In this document: in pieces, positions 39,550-49,560 of the stretch | Layout of the letters: each line of letters begins with the position of its first letter | How positions within the stretch are numbered: the stretch's first letter is position 1 | Assembly (NCBI GenBank): GCA_024682455.1 | Contig: JAIKZF010000097.1 | Coordinates: forward strand, 1 to 64,000 | Length of the DNA stretch: 64,000 nucleotides | Source of the DNA: Ruminiclostridium sp. | GTDB lineage: Bacteria; Bacillota; Clostridia; Oscillospirales; Ruminococcaceae | Reading direction: 5' to 3' | The notes under the pieces: generated by a model | Database searches by the model: none | The model's input: only the letters and a program-made list of their open reading frames with translations | What the model was told of the DNA's origin: nothing | Made by a program: the position numbers and the translations under genes

Positions 39550-40806
39550 CTACCGTTTCCTTTCAAAAAGAGCCGTGAAGAAGCCGTCGCCCCGGTTCTC
39601 GCCGGTCAGGTTCGTTCTCTTCTCTTTCAGCACGAAATCCGCGTTTTCCGAAGCGAACGCGTCGGCTATATCGTCGTTTTCGGCGCGGTCAAGCGTGCAG
39701 GTCGAATATACCAGAGTTCCGCCCGGTCTGACGTAATTCTTCGCGTTATCGAGTATCTTCCTCTGTATCTCCGGGAGCCCGGCAAGCTCGTCCTTGCGCT
39801 TATAGCGGATCTCGGGCTTGCGGCGGATCACGCCCAGCCCGGAGCACGGTACGTCGCAGAGAACTCTGTCAGCCTGCGGGAGCTTTCCGGCGAATACGGA
39901 CGCGTCACCGGTCTCCGCTGTTATTATGTCCAGCCCGAGCCTCTGCGCTCCCTGTTTTATCAGAGATACGCGGCTTTCGTACAGATCGAATGACAGCACT
40001 CTGCCCTTGTTGCCCATAAGCTCCGCGATCGTGAAAGTCTTGCCTCCGGGAGCCGCGCACAGGTCGATAACCGTCTCTCCGGGCTGCGGAGCAAGCAGCT
40101 CGCAGCAGCGCTGTGAGGATATATCCTGAACATGGAACAGACCGTTCTTATAGGCGCGCAGACCTTCTATCGCGCACTGCCCCGTTATCTCAACGCAGGT
40201 CTCCGAGACTGCCTCCGACTTCACCCCGTCCTCCGCGAGCTCGTATATCAGATCGTCCGCGTCGCATACGGAGGTATTTACCCTCGCGTAGAGCGGAGGT
40301 CTCCCGAATGACGCGGCAAGCATCTGTTCGGTACGCTCAAATCCGTACTCTCCGACCCACATCTTTACTATCCAGCGCGCGCAGGAATACTTCACCGACA
40401 TACGAAGCAGCTTATCCTCTATGCCGTCGGTCTTTAACTGTCCGCCGTCACGGATAAACGCGCGGAGCACGGCGTTTATATAGCCCTTTGAGCGCTCGGG
40501 AGCGAGCTTTACGGTCTCGTTGACCGCGGCGCTTTCGGGGATATCCATATACATGAGCTGATACAGCCCCATGCGCAGAAGCAGGAGAGTATCGCCCTCG
40601 ATATCGTCAAATTCTATCCTTGAATATGCTCTTATCACATGGTCGAGCGTCATGCGGCGTTCGGCGACTCCGTAAAACAAAGCCGTCACAAAAGCTTTAT
40701 CGGCGCTCTGCGACCTGTTCAGCGCGGAATCAAGCGCTATGTTGGAATACGCGCCGTCCTCCGCGGTCTTTTTCAGAAGCCCGAAAACCTGTTCTCTGCC
40801 TGTCAT
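39550..40806 (-). CDS. rsmB: 16S rRNA (cytosine967-C5)-methyltransferase
   Basis: NusB-like N-term; VIDLCAAPGGKTFTIAELMGNKG; CDVPCSGLGVIRRKPEIRYKR; STCTLDRAEN. Confidence 0.95.
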   Translation of the reverse strand: MTGREQVFGLLKKTAEDGAYSNIALDSALNRSQSADKAFVTALFYGVAERRMTLDHVIRAYSRIEFDDIEGDTLLLLRMGLYQLMYMDIPESAAVNETVKLAPERSKGYINAVLRAFIRDGGQLKTDGIEDKLLRMSVKYSCARWIVKMWVGEYGFERTEQMLAASFGRPPLYARVNTSVCDADDLIYELAEDGVKSEAVSETCVEITGQCAIEGLRAYKNGLFHVQDISSQRCCELLAPQPGETVIDLCAAPGGKTFTIAELMGNKGRVLSFDLYESRVSLIKQGAQRLGLDIITAETGDASVFAGKLPQADRVLCDVPCSGLGVIRRKPEIRYKRKDELAGLPEIQRKILDNAKNYVRPGGTLVYSTCTLDRAENDDIADAFASENADFVLKEKRTNLTGENRGDGFFTALFERKR

Positions 40807-40807
40807 A

Positions 40808-41539
40808 TCAGCGTTTCCTTGAGAAGCGGAGCAGCAGCCTGATAAGCTGTATGAGCGACAGCAGGAAGCTCGCCACATAGGTCATTGCGGCGGCGCTGAG
40901 CACCTGCTTTGCTCCGTCGAGCTCGGTACCGACGAGTATCTCATTGGCATAGAGCGTATTCATGGCGCGTTTGCTCGCGTTGAACTCCACCGGGAGCGTA
41001 ACGAGCTGAAAAACCACGACGAACATATAGAAAATTATGCCCACCTCGATGACCGGCATAAATTGAAGGAAAAGACCGACGGCAAGCACCCAGAACCACG
41101 CCCCGGAGCAGAACTGCACCGCCGGAGCGAGGGTATTGCGTACTTTTATCGGTCCGTAATTTCTCGCGTACTGGATAGCATGGCCGCATTCGTGCGCCGC
41201 CACGCCTATCGCGCTTATCGAATTTATGTTGTATGTCGAGTCGGACAGATACACGGTCTTGGTGCGGTCGTTATAATGATCGGTGAGAGCTCCCTCGTTA
41301 TGGACCACCTGGACATTATAGAGACCGTTCATATCGAGTATCATTCTTGCGACCTCATTGCCGCGCAGACGGCTCTGCGGAGTTACCAGATTGTACTTGC
41401 CGAACGTGCTTTTTACTTTGAACTGACAGAACAAAGCAAACAGTATCATACCGATCAGCACGAAGCTGTAATACTTGCCCGCGAAAACATCAAAGATCAG
41501 ATCAAATATGGCTCTTGACCGGCTTGCAAGCAATACCAT
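40808..41539 (-). CDS. Zinc metallopeptidase (YugP-like)
   Basis: IGVAAHECGHAIQYARNYGPIKVRNTLAPAVQF; multi-TM. Confidence 0.93.
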   Translation of the reverse strand: MVLLASRSRAIFDLIFDVFAGKYYSFVLIGMILFALFCQFKVKSTFGKYNLVTPQSRLRGNEVARMILDMNGLYNVQVVHNEGALTDHYNDRTKTVYLSDSTYNINSISAIGVAAHECGHAIQYARNYGPIKVRNTLAPAVQFCSGAWFWVLAVGLFLQFMPVIEVGIIFYMFVVVFQLVTLPVEFNASKRAMNTLYANEILVGTELDGAKQVLSAAAMTYVASFLLSLIQLIRLLLRFSRKR

Positions 41540-41557
41540 GTGAATGCCCCCCTTGTT

Positions 41558-42499
41558 TTACTCTCCGAATACGGTACCTGCGGGAACTTTTTTTCCGCGG
41601 AGGTATTCGTCCGCGGTCATACGCCTGCTTCCCTCGGGCTGAACGTCCGTCAGGCGCAGTACCAAGCCTCCGCACGAAATGCCCAGTCTGTCGTCCGCCG
41701 CCGTTCCCGCGGGAAGATCGGTACTGATGCCCGTCTTTTCAGCAAAATATACCTTAAGTCGCTTTCCCTCGAGCATAGTGAACGCGCAGGGGCTCGCGGA
41801 CAGCCCGCGTATCATATCATACACCTTTTCCGCCGGCTGAGTGAAATCTATCCTGCACATCTCCTTCGTCAGCATGGAGGCGTAGCAGGTATCCTCGTCG
41901 GTCTGCGGTATGCGCGGAGCCGTGCCGTCCGCGACCCTCGCAAGAGTTTCGACTATCAGCTCAGCGCCCATTTCCGACAGGCGGTCGTGGAGCACGGACG
42001 CGGTCATTCTTTCGTCTATCGCTATCCTGTCAACAAGTATCATATCGCCGGTATCGAGACCCTCTGCCATATACATGGTCGTAACGCCGGTCTCCTTCTC
42101 GCCGTTTATGATGCAGTGCTGTATCGGAGCGGCTCCCCTGTAACGCGGCAGGAGCGACGCATGTACGTTTATGCAGCCGTACTTCGGGATATCGAGGACT
42201 TCCTTCGGAAGTATCTGTCCGTAAGCGACCACAACTATACAGTCGGGCGCGATACTCTTAAGTTCATCTATAGCCTGCGCGGCGTCAGCGCTTTTATTCC
42301 TGCGCAGAGAGACCGGCTGGAAAACCGGTATGCCGAGGGCTTCTGCGCACTCCTTGACAGGCGTGGGCATCATCTTATGTCCGCGGTTCTTCGGCTTGTC
42401 TGGCTGTGTGAACACGGCGGCTGTCTCATGCCCTGCTTTATTCAGCGCCGTAAGGCACGGCACAGCGAAATCGGGCGTTCCCATAAATACGAGCTTCAT
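41558..42499 (-). CDS. fmt: Methionyl-tRNA formyltransferase
   Basis: MKLVFMGTPDFAVPCLTAL; GCINVHASLLPRYRGAAPIQHCIINGEKETGVTTMYM. Confidence 0.97.
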   Translation of the reverse strand: MKLVFMGTPDFAVPCLTALNKAGHETAAVFTQPDKPKNRGHKMMPTPVKECAEALGIPVFQPVSLRRNKSADAAQAIDELKSIAPDCIVVVAYGQILPKEVLDIPKYGCINVHASLLPRYRGAAPIQHCIINGEKETGVTTMYMAEGLDTGDMILVDRIAIDERMTASVLHDRLSEMGAELIVETLARVADGTAPRIPQTDEDTCYASMLTKEMCRIDFTQPAEKVYDMIRGLSASPCAFTMLEGKRLKVYFAEKTGISTDLPAGTAADDRLGISCGGLVLRLTDVQPEGSRRMTADEYLRGKKVPAGTVFGE

Positions 42500-42510
42500 A
42501 CCGTATCTCC

Positions 42511-43002
42511 TTATTTCTTATCGTTATGTTCCTTCTTTTCCTCAAGCTCCTCGGGGTCGACCATCTCGTCCGCGAGGTCGGTGAACAGTATGCCGTTGAG
42601 GTGGTCTATCTCATGGCACAGCGCGCGCGCAAGCAGCTCGGTGCCCTCGATCTTAAATTCCTTTCCGTAGCGGTTCTGCGCGGTGACCTTCACCTTCGCG
42701 GGTCTCTCGACATAGCCCCACTGATTGGGCGAGGAAAGGCAGCCCTCGACCTCGTGCTGCTTGCCGCGCACAGATGTAATGACGGGGTTCACGAGCTCTA
42801 TCGGACCCTCGCCGACATCTATGACCGCGACACGGCGAAGTATACCGATCTGCGGCGCGGCAAGACCCACCCCGTCGGAATTCTTCATCGTCTCGTACAT
42901 ATCGTCGAGCATGACCCACAGCTTGTCGTTGAACTCCGTCACCTCGCGGCATTTCTTTCTCAGTCTCTCGTCTCCGAATTTTACAATGTTCCTCAGTGCC
43001 AT
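42511..43002 (-). CDS. def: Peptide deformylase
   Basis: [36 protein letters not shown]. Confidence 0.97.
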   Translation of the reverse strand: MALRNIVKFGDERLRKKCREVTEFNDKLWVMLDDMYETMKNSDGVGLAAPQIGILRRVAVIDVGEGPIELVNPVITSVRGKQHEVEGCLSSPNQWGYVERPAKVKVTAQNRYGKEFKIEGTELLARALCHEIDHLNGILFTDLADEMVDPEELEEKKEHNDKK

Positions 43003-43044
43003 TTTTTGTTTCCTTTCTTTATGTGAATGCAATTATAAACTTCA

Positions 43045-43740
43045 TCAGTACGGCTTTTTTCCGTCGAGCCAGCCCTTTTCCTTCCAGTAATCGGAATCCG
43101 TCCTGTTCCAGCCGTTCTTCTGCGTCATTCCGAACAAGCCGAATAAAAACCGTATTTTAAAGCCGGTCTTTTTTGCTTTCAGACTTCTTATGACTTTACG
43201 CGCTACACTCTTTACCTGCTTTTTTATCTTGTCCTTGTCCTTGTAATCTATGTAATTGCCGCCCATTTTCATGGTCGTGACACCATAGCTGTGAACCCCC
43301 GATATCCCCCAGTAATTCATATTGCTTTTCAGCAGCTTCACAGTTGCTTTCACGCCCGAGCCTCCGGCGGAGGTTATTATAAGCCCCGTCTTGCCGAACA
43401 TACTCTCTCTCGGACGATGCACCAGCCATATATACGCAAGATGATCCAGCAGAGCCTTCATCCCGCCTGTGCATGAACCGACAAATACCGGCGTTGCGAG
43501 AATAATGAGATCCGCCTTTTCCATACGCTCTAAAATCGGCGCGATCTTATGATAATGCGGGCACTTATCCTCGCCGTGCAGTATACAGTTCGCACAGCCG
43601 CAGCAGAATTCATCAAAATCCTTCGGCAGTACAATTTCGTCTGTCTCCGCGCCCTCCGCACGGAACTCATCGAGAAACAGATCTGTCACCGCGCGGGTAT
43701 TCCCGTTGTGCGCGGTACCGATCACAGTTAATATCCTCAT
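43045..43740 (-). CDS. Flavodoxin-like NAD(P)H-dependent oxidoreductase with Cys cluster (iron-sulfur-flavoprotein-like)
   Basis: TVIGTAHNGNTRAVTDLFLDEF flavin-binding start; CCGCANCILHGEDKC (C-x2-C-x2-C-x7-C); TPVFVGSCTGGMKALLDH. Confidence 0.85.
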   Translation of the reverse strand: MRILTVIGTAHNGNTRAVTDLFLDEFRAEGAETDEIVLPKDFDEFCCGCANCILHGEDKCPHYHKIAPILERMEKADLIILATPVFVGSCTGGMKALLDHLAYIWLVHRPRESMFGKTGLIITSAGGSGVKATVKLLKSNMNYWGISGVHSYGVTTMKMGGNYIDYKDKDKIKKQVKSVARKVIRSLKAKKTGFKIRFLFGLFGMTQKNGWNRTDSDYWKEKGWLDGKKPY

Positions 43741-46172
43741 ATTATCTCTCCGTTGAAATCGGGATAGAAGCTGACTTTTTTAAATTCGGGCAGCTTGTAT
43801 GCCGACATTATGACAAGCCTCAGCATATCGCGGAAGGCCTTTGTATTCCTGCATTTCACGATCAGCTTCGCGCGGAAGCTTCCGTTCAGGCGCCCGCTCG
43901 ATGTGGGTCCGAGTATTATTACTGGCATTTCCCTGCCGAACTTCTTTGTCTGCTCTTCAAGCAATTCGCGGAACTTTTTTGACGCGATATCCACGGCTTT
44001 TTCCTCTGGAGAAGAAAAGGCTGTCATACAGATATCGCAGTACGGCGGGAATATCAGAGCCTCGCGCACCTGGGACTCCTGCGCGTAAAAGCCCTTGTAG
44101 TCCTGCTTCGCGGCAAGCTCCAGCACATAATGGTCGGGCGAGAAGGTCTGGAGATATGCCCTGCCCTTCTTTGAGCCTCGCCCCGAACGTCCGACTACCT
44201 GCGTTATCAGCGAGAACGTCCTCTCGAAGCCTAGATAATCGCCCGCGTAAAGCGACTTGTCGATCAGCAGCACTCCCACAAGCGTTACATTCTCGAAATT
44301 CAGCCCTTTTGCTATCATCTGCGTACCGACCATTATGTCATACTCATTGTTCGCGAATTCTGCAAAACGCTTTTCGTATGAATACTTCGACATCGTGGTG
44401 TCCGCGTCCATGCGCAGGACACGTGCGGACGGAAAGAGCTGCTTTATCTCTTCCTCGATGCGCTGCGTGCCTGTGCCGCTCGAATATATGAACTTGCTGC
44501 CGCACTTTTCGCACGCCTCGGGCATAGACCTCCGGAAGCCGCAGTAGTGGCAGATAAGGCTGTTATTCACCTTGTGATACGTCAGCGGTATGCCGCAGTT
44601 CGGACATTCCGCAACAGTGCCGCAGTTCACGCAGTTCACATAAGTGTGGAAGCCCCGGCGGTTGAGCAGGAGCATTGACTGCTCGCCACGTTCAAGATTG
44701 AGCGAGAGCTGCTCTATGAGCTCGCCGCTGAAATTGGAGCGGTTGCCCTTCTCGGCTTCGACGCGCATATCTATCATCTTTACATCGGGCAGCACGGCGT
44801 CGCTGTACCGCTCGTTCATCTCGAAAAGCGAATACCGCCCGTTCAAAGCGTTGTAATAGCTGTCAAAAGACGGAGTCGCGGAAGCCAGCAGCAGCAGGGC
44901 GTTATGCCTGAAACAGCGCTGCTTGGCAATATCGCGGGCGTGATAGCGCGGCGAGCTCTCGGATTTATAGGTATGCTCTCCCTCTTCGTCTATCACTACG
45001 ATGCCGATGTTCTCCAGCGGCGCGAATATTGCGCTGCGGGTGCCTATCACGATACGCGCTTCTCCCGAGCGAATGCGCTTGTATTCGTCCGCGCGCATAC
45101 CGAGAGACAGGCTGCTGTGGATTATCGCGACATTTCCTCCGAAAAGCCCGCGGAACTTGTTCACGGTCTGCGGCGTGAGTGAGATCTCGGGAATAAGCAG
45201 TATCGCGGTCTTTCCCATATTCACGCAGTATTCTATAAGCTTTATGAATACCGAGGTCTTGCCGCTGCCCGTGATACCGTGCAGAAGCGCGCATTTCGGC
45301 TCGTCGGTGTTCATCAGCTCCAGAAGTCTGTCATAGGTCTTCTGCTGGAGCGGCGAGAACCTGATATCCGAAAGCTTTTCGGTCGCCTCGGCTCCGGCGC
45401 AGTCGCTGCGGTAGATCTCCGTATCGGAGATCACGAGCGCGTTCTTGTCGGCAAGACGCTTTATCACGGACTCGGCGGCTCCGCTCAGATAGCTGAGTTC
45501 TTTCAGCGACGCCGCGCCGACCTCGGCGAGAGTGTCCAGCACGAGCTTCTGCTTCGGCGACAGCTTTATATCCTCGGGGAGCTCATCGACGGGAGTCACG
45601 GTCTTTTCCACCGCGTCGCCGACCTTTCTCCTCACGCTTTCATGCAGCATCAATATGCCCTTTTCCGTGAGGGTCTTTTTCGCCGCGGCATTCCCAGGAA
45701 GCTTCAGGAGCTCCTCGGCGGCAGCGTCTCCGGAGCAGCCGGAAAGCGCCTCAACAAGACTTTTCTCGTCGTCGGACAGCTCTCCGTCCGCCGCGGCGAG
45801 CCGCGCCCTGCTCACATTGAACGAGTGCTTTTCGCTTATATAGAGCGCCAGTCCCGGCGGGAGCATGGTCCTCACGGCATCATAGTATGTACAGAACGTG
45901 CGCTCCCGCATGAACTCCGCGAGAGAGAGCATTTCGGGGCTTATTACGATACCGTCGTCAGCTGCCGCGTATATGCTCTTTATCCTGCCGGAGGGCTTTT
46001 CGTCCGACACGGAAAAAACCACGCCCACACGGTGCTTATCCGTTCTCCCGAAAGGCACAATAACACGCATACCCGCGGTTATTGTCAAACCTGCGGGTAT
46101 CTCGTATGTAAACAGCGCGTCAAACGCCGTTGTCGTCTTTTCGACCGCTACCGCGGCATACCGTGCGCTCAT
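43737..46172 (-). CDS. priA: Primosomal protein N' (replication restart helicase PriA)
   Basis: LLHGITGSGKTSVFIKLIEYC; zinc Cys motifs CVNCGTVAECPNCGIPLTYHKVNNSLICHYCG; GTQMIAKGLNFENVTLVGVLLID. Confidence 0.97.
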   Translation of the reverse strand: MSARYAAVAVEKTTTAFDALFTYEIPAGLTITAGMRVIVPFGRTDKHRVGVVFSVSDEKPSGRIKSIYAAADDGIVISPEMLSLAEFMRERTFCTYYDAVRTMLPPGLALYISEKHSFNVSRARLAAADGELSDDEKSLVEALSGCSGDAAAEELLKLPGNAAAKKTLTEKGILMLHESVRRKVGDAVEKTVTPVDELPEDIKLSPKQKLVLDTLAEVGAASLKELSYLSGAAESVIKRLADKNALVISDTEIYRSDCAGAEATEKLSDIRFSPLQQKTYDRLLELMNTDEPKCALLHGITGSGKTSVFIKLIEYCVNMGKTAILLIPEISLTPQTVNKFRGLFGGNVAIIHSSLSLGMRADEYKRIRSGEARIVIGTRSAIFAPLENIGIVVIDEEGEHTYKSESSPRYHARDIAKQRCFRHNALLLLASATPSFDSYYNALNGRYSLFEMNERYSDAVLPDVKMIDMRVEAEKGNRSNFSGELIEQLSLNLERGEQSMLLLNRRGFHTYVNCVNCGTVAECPNCGIPLTYHKVNNSLICHYCGFRRSMPEACEKCGSKFIYSSGTGTQRIEEEIKQLFPSARVLRMDADTTMSKYSYEKRFAEFANNEYDIMVGTQMIAKGLNFENVTLVGVLLIDKSLYAGDYLGFERTFSLITQVVGRSGRGSKKGRAYLQTFSPDHYVLELAAKQDYKGFYAQESQVREALIFPPYCDICMTAFSSPEEKAVDIASKKFRELLEEQTKKFGREMPVIILGPTSSGRLNGSFRAKLIVKCRNTKAFRDMLRLVIMSAYKLPEFKKVSFYPDFNGEII

Positions 46173-46774
46173 TCCGCAAGCAGTTCCCCGATAACGCCCT
46201 CACGGTTTGAGCGGCGGCATTTCTCCGCGCGCACAACGGCAAGGAAGTCGTCCACCGCGTCCTCAAGAGCCGCGTTGGTTATGAGATAATCGTAATTTCC
46301 GGCGAATTCGAGCTCTTTTCTCGCGGTCTCAAGGCGCTGCTTTATCACATCGTCGGTCTCGGTTCCGCGCTTGTGCAGACGTCTTTCGAGCTCCGCGAAG
46401 GACGGAGGCAGTATGAACACCAGCGTACAGTCAGGGAATATCCTGCGGACATTCGCCGCGCCCTCGATCTCTATTTTCAGCACCACATCCTTGCCAGCGT
46501 CGAGCATATCGGTGACCGCTTTTTTCGGGGTCCCGTAGTAATTGCCCACATACTCGGTATACTCCAGCAGCTCGCCGTCAGCGATCATCTGCTCGAACTG
46601 CTCACGGGTCCTGAAATGGTAGCTCACCCCGTCGGTCTCTCCCGGACGCATCGCGCGGGAGGTCGCCGAGACCGAGTAATAAAGATTGCCGTTTGCCTTC
46701 AAAGCCTGTTCAAGTATCGTATCCTTGCCGCACCCGGCGGGAGCCGATACCACGATAAGTATTCCCTTTGACAT
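46169..46774 (-). CDS. gmk: Guanylate kinase
   Basis: GILIVVSAPAGCGKDTILEQAL; SATSRAMRPGETDGVSYHF. Confidence 0.96.
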   Translation of the reverse strand: MSKGILIVVSAPAGCGKDTILEQALKANGNLYYSVSATSRAMRPGETDGVSYHFRTREQFEQMIADGELLEYTEYVGNYYGTPKKAVTDMLDAGKDVVLKIEIEGAANVRRIFPDCTLVFILPPSFAELERRLHKRGTETDDVIKQRLETARKELEFAGNYDYLITNAALEDAVDDFLAVVRAEKCRRSNREGVIGELLAE

Positions 46775-46818
46775 GATCATCACCTGTATTTCTTTCCTGT
46801 TTTCCTGCGGTATGAACG

Positions 46819-47040
46819 TTATTCTCCGATAGCGGAGGGATCCTTCGCGGACATGACGATATGACCGCTGTCCATAACTATGACGGTCTTGGTCTTTTTG
46901 CCGCAGGTGGCGTCTATCGCCGTGAGTTTGTCCTTAGCGGCGGAGACTATGCGCTTCGCGGGGGCGGAATCTGCGCCTATGACCGCCACTATCCTGTCGC
47001 TGTTTATCCTGTTGCCGTAGCCTACGTCTATCAGCTTCAT
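46819..47040 (-). CDS. remA: DUF370/RemA-like regulatory protein
   Basis: 73 aa: MKLIDVGYGNRINSDRIVAVIGADSAPAKRIVSAAKDKLTAIDATCGKKTKTVIVMDSGHIVMSA; upstream of gmk. Confidence 0.92.
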   Translation of the reverse strand: MKLIDVGYGNRINSDRIVAVIGADSAPAKRIVSAAKDKLTAIDATCGKKTKTVIVMDSGHIVMSAKDPSAIGE

Positions 47041-47098
47041 AATATCACCCGTCTATATAATATCGTATCTTTTATTATAACATTTTACAAAGAAAAAA

Positions 47099-47689
47099 TC
47101 AATACATATTTTTCAATTCTCTCGCAAGTCTTCCTACCGGCAGTCCCATAACATTGTAGTAATCCCCCGTTATGCCGCTGACGAGCAGAGCTCCGGCGTC
47201 TTGTATCCCGTACGCGCCCGCCTTGTCGAACGGCTCGCCCGTGGCGGTATAATCCTCTATCTCCTTATCGGAGAGCTCAAAGAAGCGCACAGCCGTGTCC
47301 TCCGCGAAGCTTATCTTCTTTTCCGGGGAAATAACGTAGACTCCCGTATAAACATGGTGCTCTCTTCCGGAAAGCAGCCGCAGCATACGTTTCGCGTCGA
47401 CGGCGTCCTTCGGCTTGCCGAGTATCTCACCGTTCACCGAGACCACGGTATCCGCGCCTATGACCGTATCGTTCGGATACTGCGCCGCTATCTCCTCAGC
47501 CTTGTGCCGCGCAAGCTCGCGCACATATTCGTCGGGCGGCAGGCTCTTATCGGCTCGCTCCTCCCCCACCGCCGGTATTATCCGGAAATCCGCGGTCATA
47601 AGCGACAAAAGCTCCTTCCGGCGCGGCGATTTGCTTGCAAGTATAAGCATATCCCATTCCCTCCAATCATAATATATCAATTTTAGCAT
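47099..47689 (-). CDS. maf: Maf-like nucleotide pyrophosphatase
   Basis: MLILASKSPRRKELLSLM; TVIGADTVVSVNGEILGKPKD; GAYGIQDAGALLVSGITGDYYNVMGLP. Confidence 0.95.
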   Translation of the reverse strand: MLKLIYYDWREWDMLILASKSPRRKELLSLMTADFRIIPAVGEERADKSLPPDEYVRELARHKAEEIAAQYPNDTVIGADTVVSVNGEILGKPKDAVDAKRMLRLLSGREHHVYTGVYVISPEKKISFAEDTAVRFFELSDKEIEDYTATGEPFDKAGAYGIQDAGALLVSGITGDYYNVMGLPVGRLARELKNMY

Positions 47690-47716
47690 ATTTTTGAGCG
47701 TATGTCAAATTACCTC

Positions 47717-47745
47717 TTGACGGAGCAGGCGAAATATGATAAAAT
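47717..47745 (+). promoter_or_regulatory. SigA-type promoter upstream of thymidylate kinase gene
   Basis: TTGACG - 17 bp - TAAAAT. Confidence 0.65.
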
Positions 47746-47774
47746 ATATTGGAATATTATCAGCGGGAGGCATC

Positions 47775-48428
47775 ATGAAGAAGCTTATTGTGATAGAAGG
47801 GCTCGACGGAAGCGGGAAATCGACCCAGCTGGAGCTGATGAAAAGCAGATATGACGCGCATTTCATAACTTTTCCATACTATGAGACCGACAGCGGAAGA
47901 ATGATAAGCGCGTACCTGCGCGGAGACTTCAATGAGCCCGATCCGAAGGTAAGCGCGTATTCGGCAAGCATTATGTACGCCGCCGACCGTTACACAAGCT
48001 TCCGCACGCATTGGGGCCCGCTTTATGAGAGCGGTCTTCCCGTTATCTCGGCAAGATATGTCTCATCAAACGCGATCTACCAGATGACCAAGCTGGACAG
48101 GAGCGAGTGGGACAGCTATCTCGACTGGCTGTGCGACCTTGAGTACGAAAAGCTCGGTATGCCGAGACCCGACCTGACGATATTCCTCGATATGCCCGGC
48201 GATATTTCGCAGAAGCTTCTTCTTAAGCGCTACGGCGGAGACGAGTCTAAGAAGGATATCCACGAGCGTGATATCTCCTTCCAGCGCAGATGCAGAGAAG
48301 CCGCCCTGTATACGGCGGAAAGGTTCGGCTGGAAGCGTGTGCTCTGCGGAGAGAACGGCGAGCCGTTCAGAGCGGAAACTATCGGCTCCGCGATATCCGC
48401 GCTCATTGATGAAGAGCTGAAAAATTGA
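47775..48428 (+). CDS. tmk: Thymidylate kinase
   Basis: MKKLIVIEGLDGSGKSTQLELMKSRY; YAADRYTSF; LTIFLDMP. Confidence 0.93.
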   Translation: MKKLIVIEGLDGSGKSTQLELMKSRYDAHFITFPYYETDSGRMISAYLRGDFNEPDPKVSAYSASIMYAADRYTSFRTHWGPLYESGLPVISARYVSSNAIYQMTKLDRSEWDSYLDWLCDLEYEKLGMPRPDLTIFLDMPGDISQKLLLKRYGGDESKKDIHERDISFQRRCREAALYTAERFGWKRVLCGENGEPFRAETIGSAISALIDEELKN

Positions 48429-48447
48429 CCGAAAGGACTTTGATATT

Positions 48448-48990
48448 ATGATACTTGTATTTCTTGCGAACGGTTTTGAAGAGACAGAGGCTGTCGCACC
48501 CATAGACATACTCCGCAGGAACGGCAGAGATGTCGTCACGGTGGGCATCGGCGAGGAGATCATCACAAGCGCCCACGGTTTGACGGTAGTTCCCGATGTG
48601 ACGGAGGTCGACCTCGCATTGAGCGATGAGATAGAGATGATCGTGCTGCCCGGCGGTATGCCCGGTACGCTCAACCTCGAAAAGTCCCGCACCGTTCAGG
48701 ACGCCATAGACTATTGCAGCGCGAACGGCAAATATATAGCCGCTATATGCGCGGCTCCCTCGGTGATAGGAAAGAAGGGGCTGCTGAAAGGAAAGAACGC
48801 TACCTGCTTCCCCGGCTTCGAGGAATTCCTTGAAGGCGCGAACTTCACGGGAGCTCCCGTTGAGGCGGACGGCAATATCGTCACCGCGAGAGGCGCGGGC
48901 GTAGCGCTCGAATTCGGGCTTAAGCTCGTCGAGGTGCTTTCCGGAAAGCCCGCCGCCGACAAGATAAAGGAAGCAATGCGCTGTGTCTGA
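48448..48990 (+). CDS. DJ-1/PfpI family protein
   Basis: MILVFLANGFEETEAVAPIDILRRNGRDVVTVGI; IAAICAAPSVIGKKGLLKGKNATCFPGFE. Confidence 0.93.
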   Translation: MILVFLANGFEETEAVAPIDILRRNGRDVVTVGIGEEIITSAHGLTVVPDVTEVDLALSDEIEMIVLPGGMPGTLNLEKSRTVQDAIDYCSANGKYIAAICAAPSVIGKKGLLKGKNATCFPGFEEFLEGANFTGAPVEADGNIVTARGAGVALEFGLKLVEVLSGKPAADKIKEAMRCV

Positions 48991-49546
48991 GGACAAGAAG
49001 CTGCTGAGGCGCGAGCTTGTCGCGCTGCGCAGAGCTATGTCAGAAAATGTCAGGAAAGAACTTGACGAAAGAATATATAATAATCTTGCGGAAAACGGCC
49101 GGGTGCGGTCATGCGGGACTTTTCTGGTCTATGCTTCATCACCGGACGAGGTCGATACAAGGCGCTTCATAAACGCGCTGCTTGCCGGAGGAAAGACCGT
49201 TGCCGTGCCGAAATGCACGGGAAAGGATATGGCGTTTCTCACGGTGAAGTCGCTCGGCTCGCTGACAAGAAGCAGCTTCGGGGTAGACGAGCCCACGGAC
49301 GGCACCGAGATCACGGAATTCCGGGATACGGTATGCGTCGTGCCCGGACTGCGTTTCGACAGGAACGGATACAGGCTCGGCTGGGGCGGAGGCTTCTATG
49401 ACAGGTTCCTGGCACGCTACTCCGGATACTCCGTGGGTATCTGCTATGAATGCTGCTGCGGAGATGTACCCGCGGATACATACGATGTGCCTGTTGACGC
49501 TGTAATCACGGAAAACGGTATTTTTCCGGAAAAACCAATGCTGTAA
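48983..49546 (+). CDS. 5-formyltetrahydrofolate cyclo-ligase
   Basis: LLRRELVALRRAMS; VVPGLRFDRNGYRLGWGGGFYDRFLARY. Confidence 0.95.
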   Translation: MSEDKKLLRRELVALRRAMSENVRKELDERIYNNLAENGRVRSCGTFLVYASSPDEVDTRRFINALLAGGKTVAVPKCTGKDMAFLTVKSLGSLTRSSFGVDEPTDGTEITEFRDTVCVVPGLRFDRNGYRLGWGGGFYDRFLARYSGYSVGICYECCCGDVPADTYDVPVDAVITENGIFPEKPML

Positions 49547-49560
49547 AGAGGTGAACCCGG

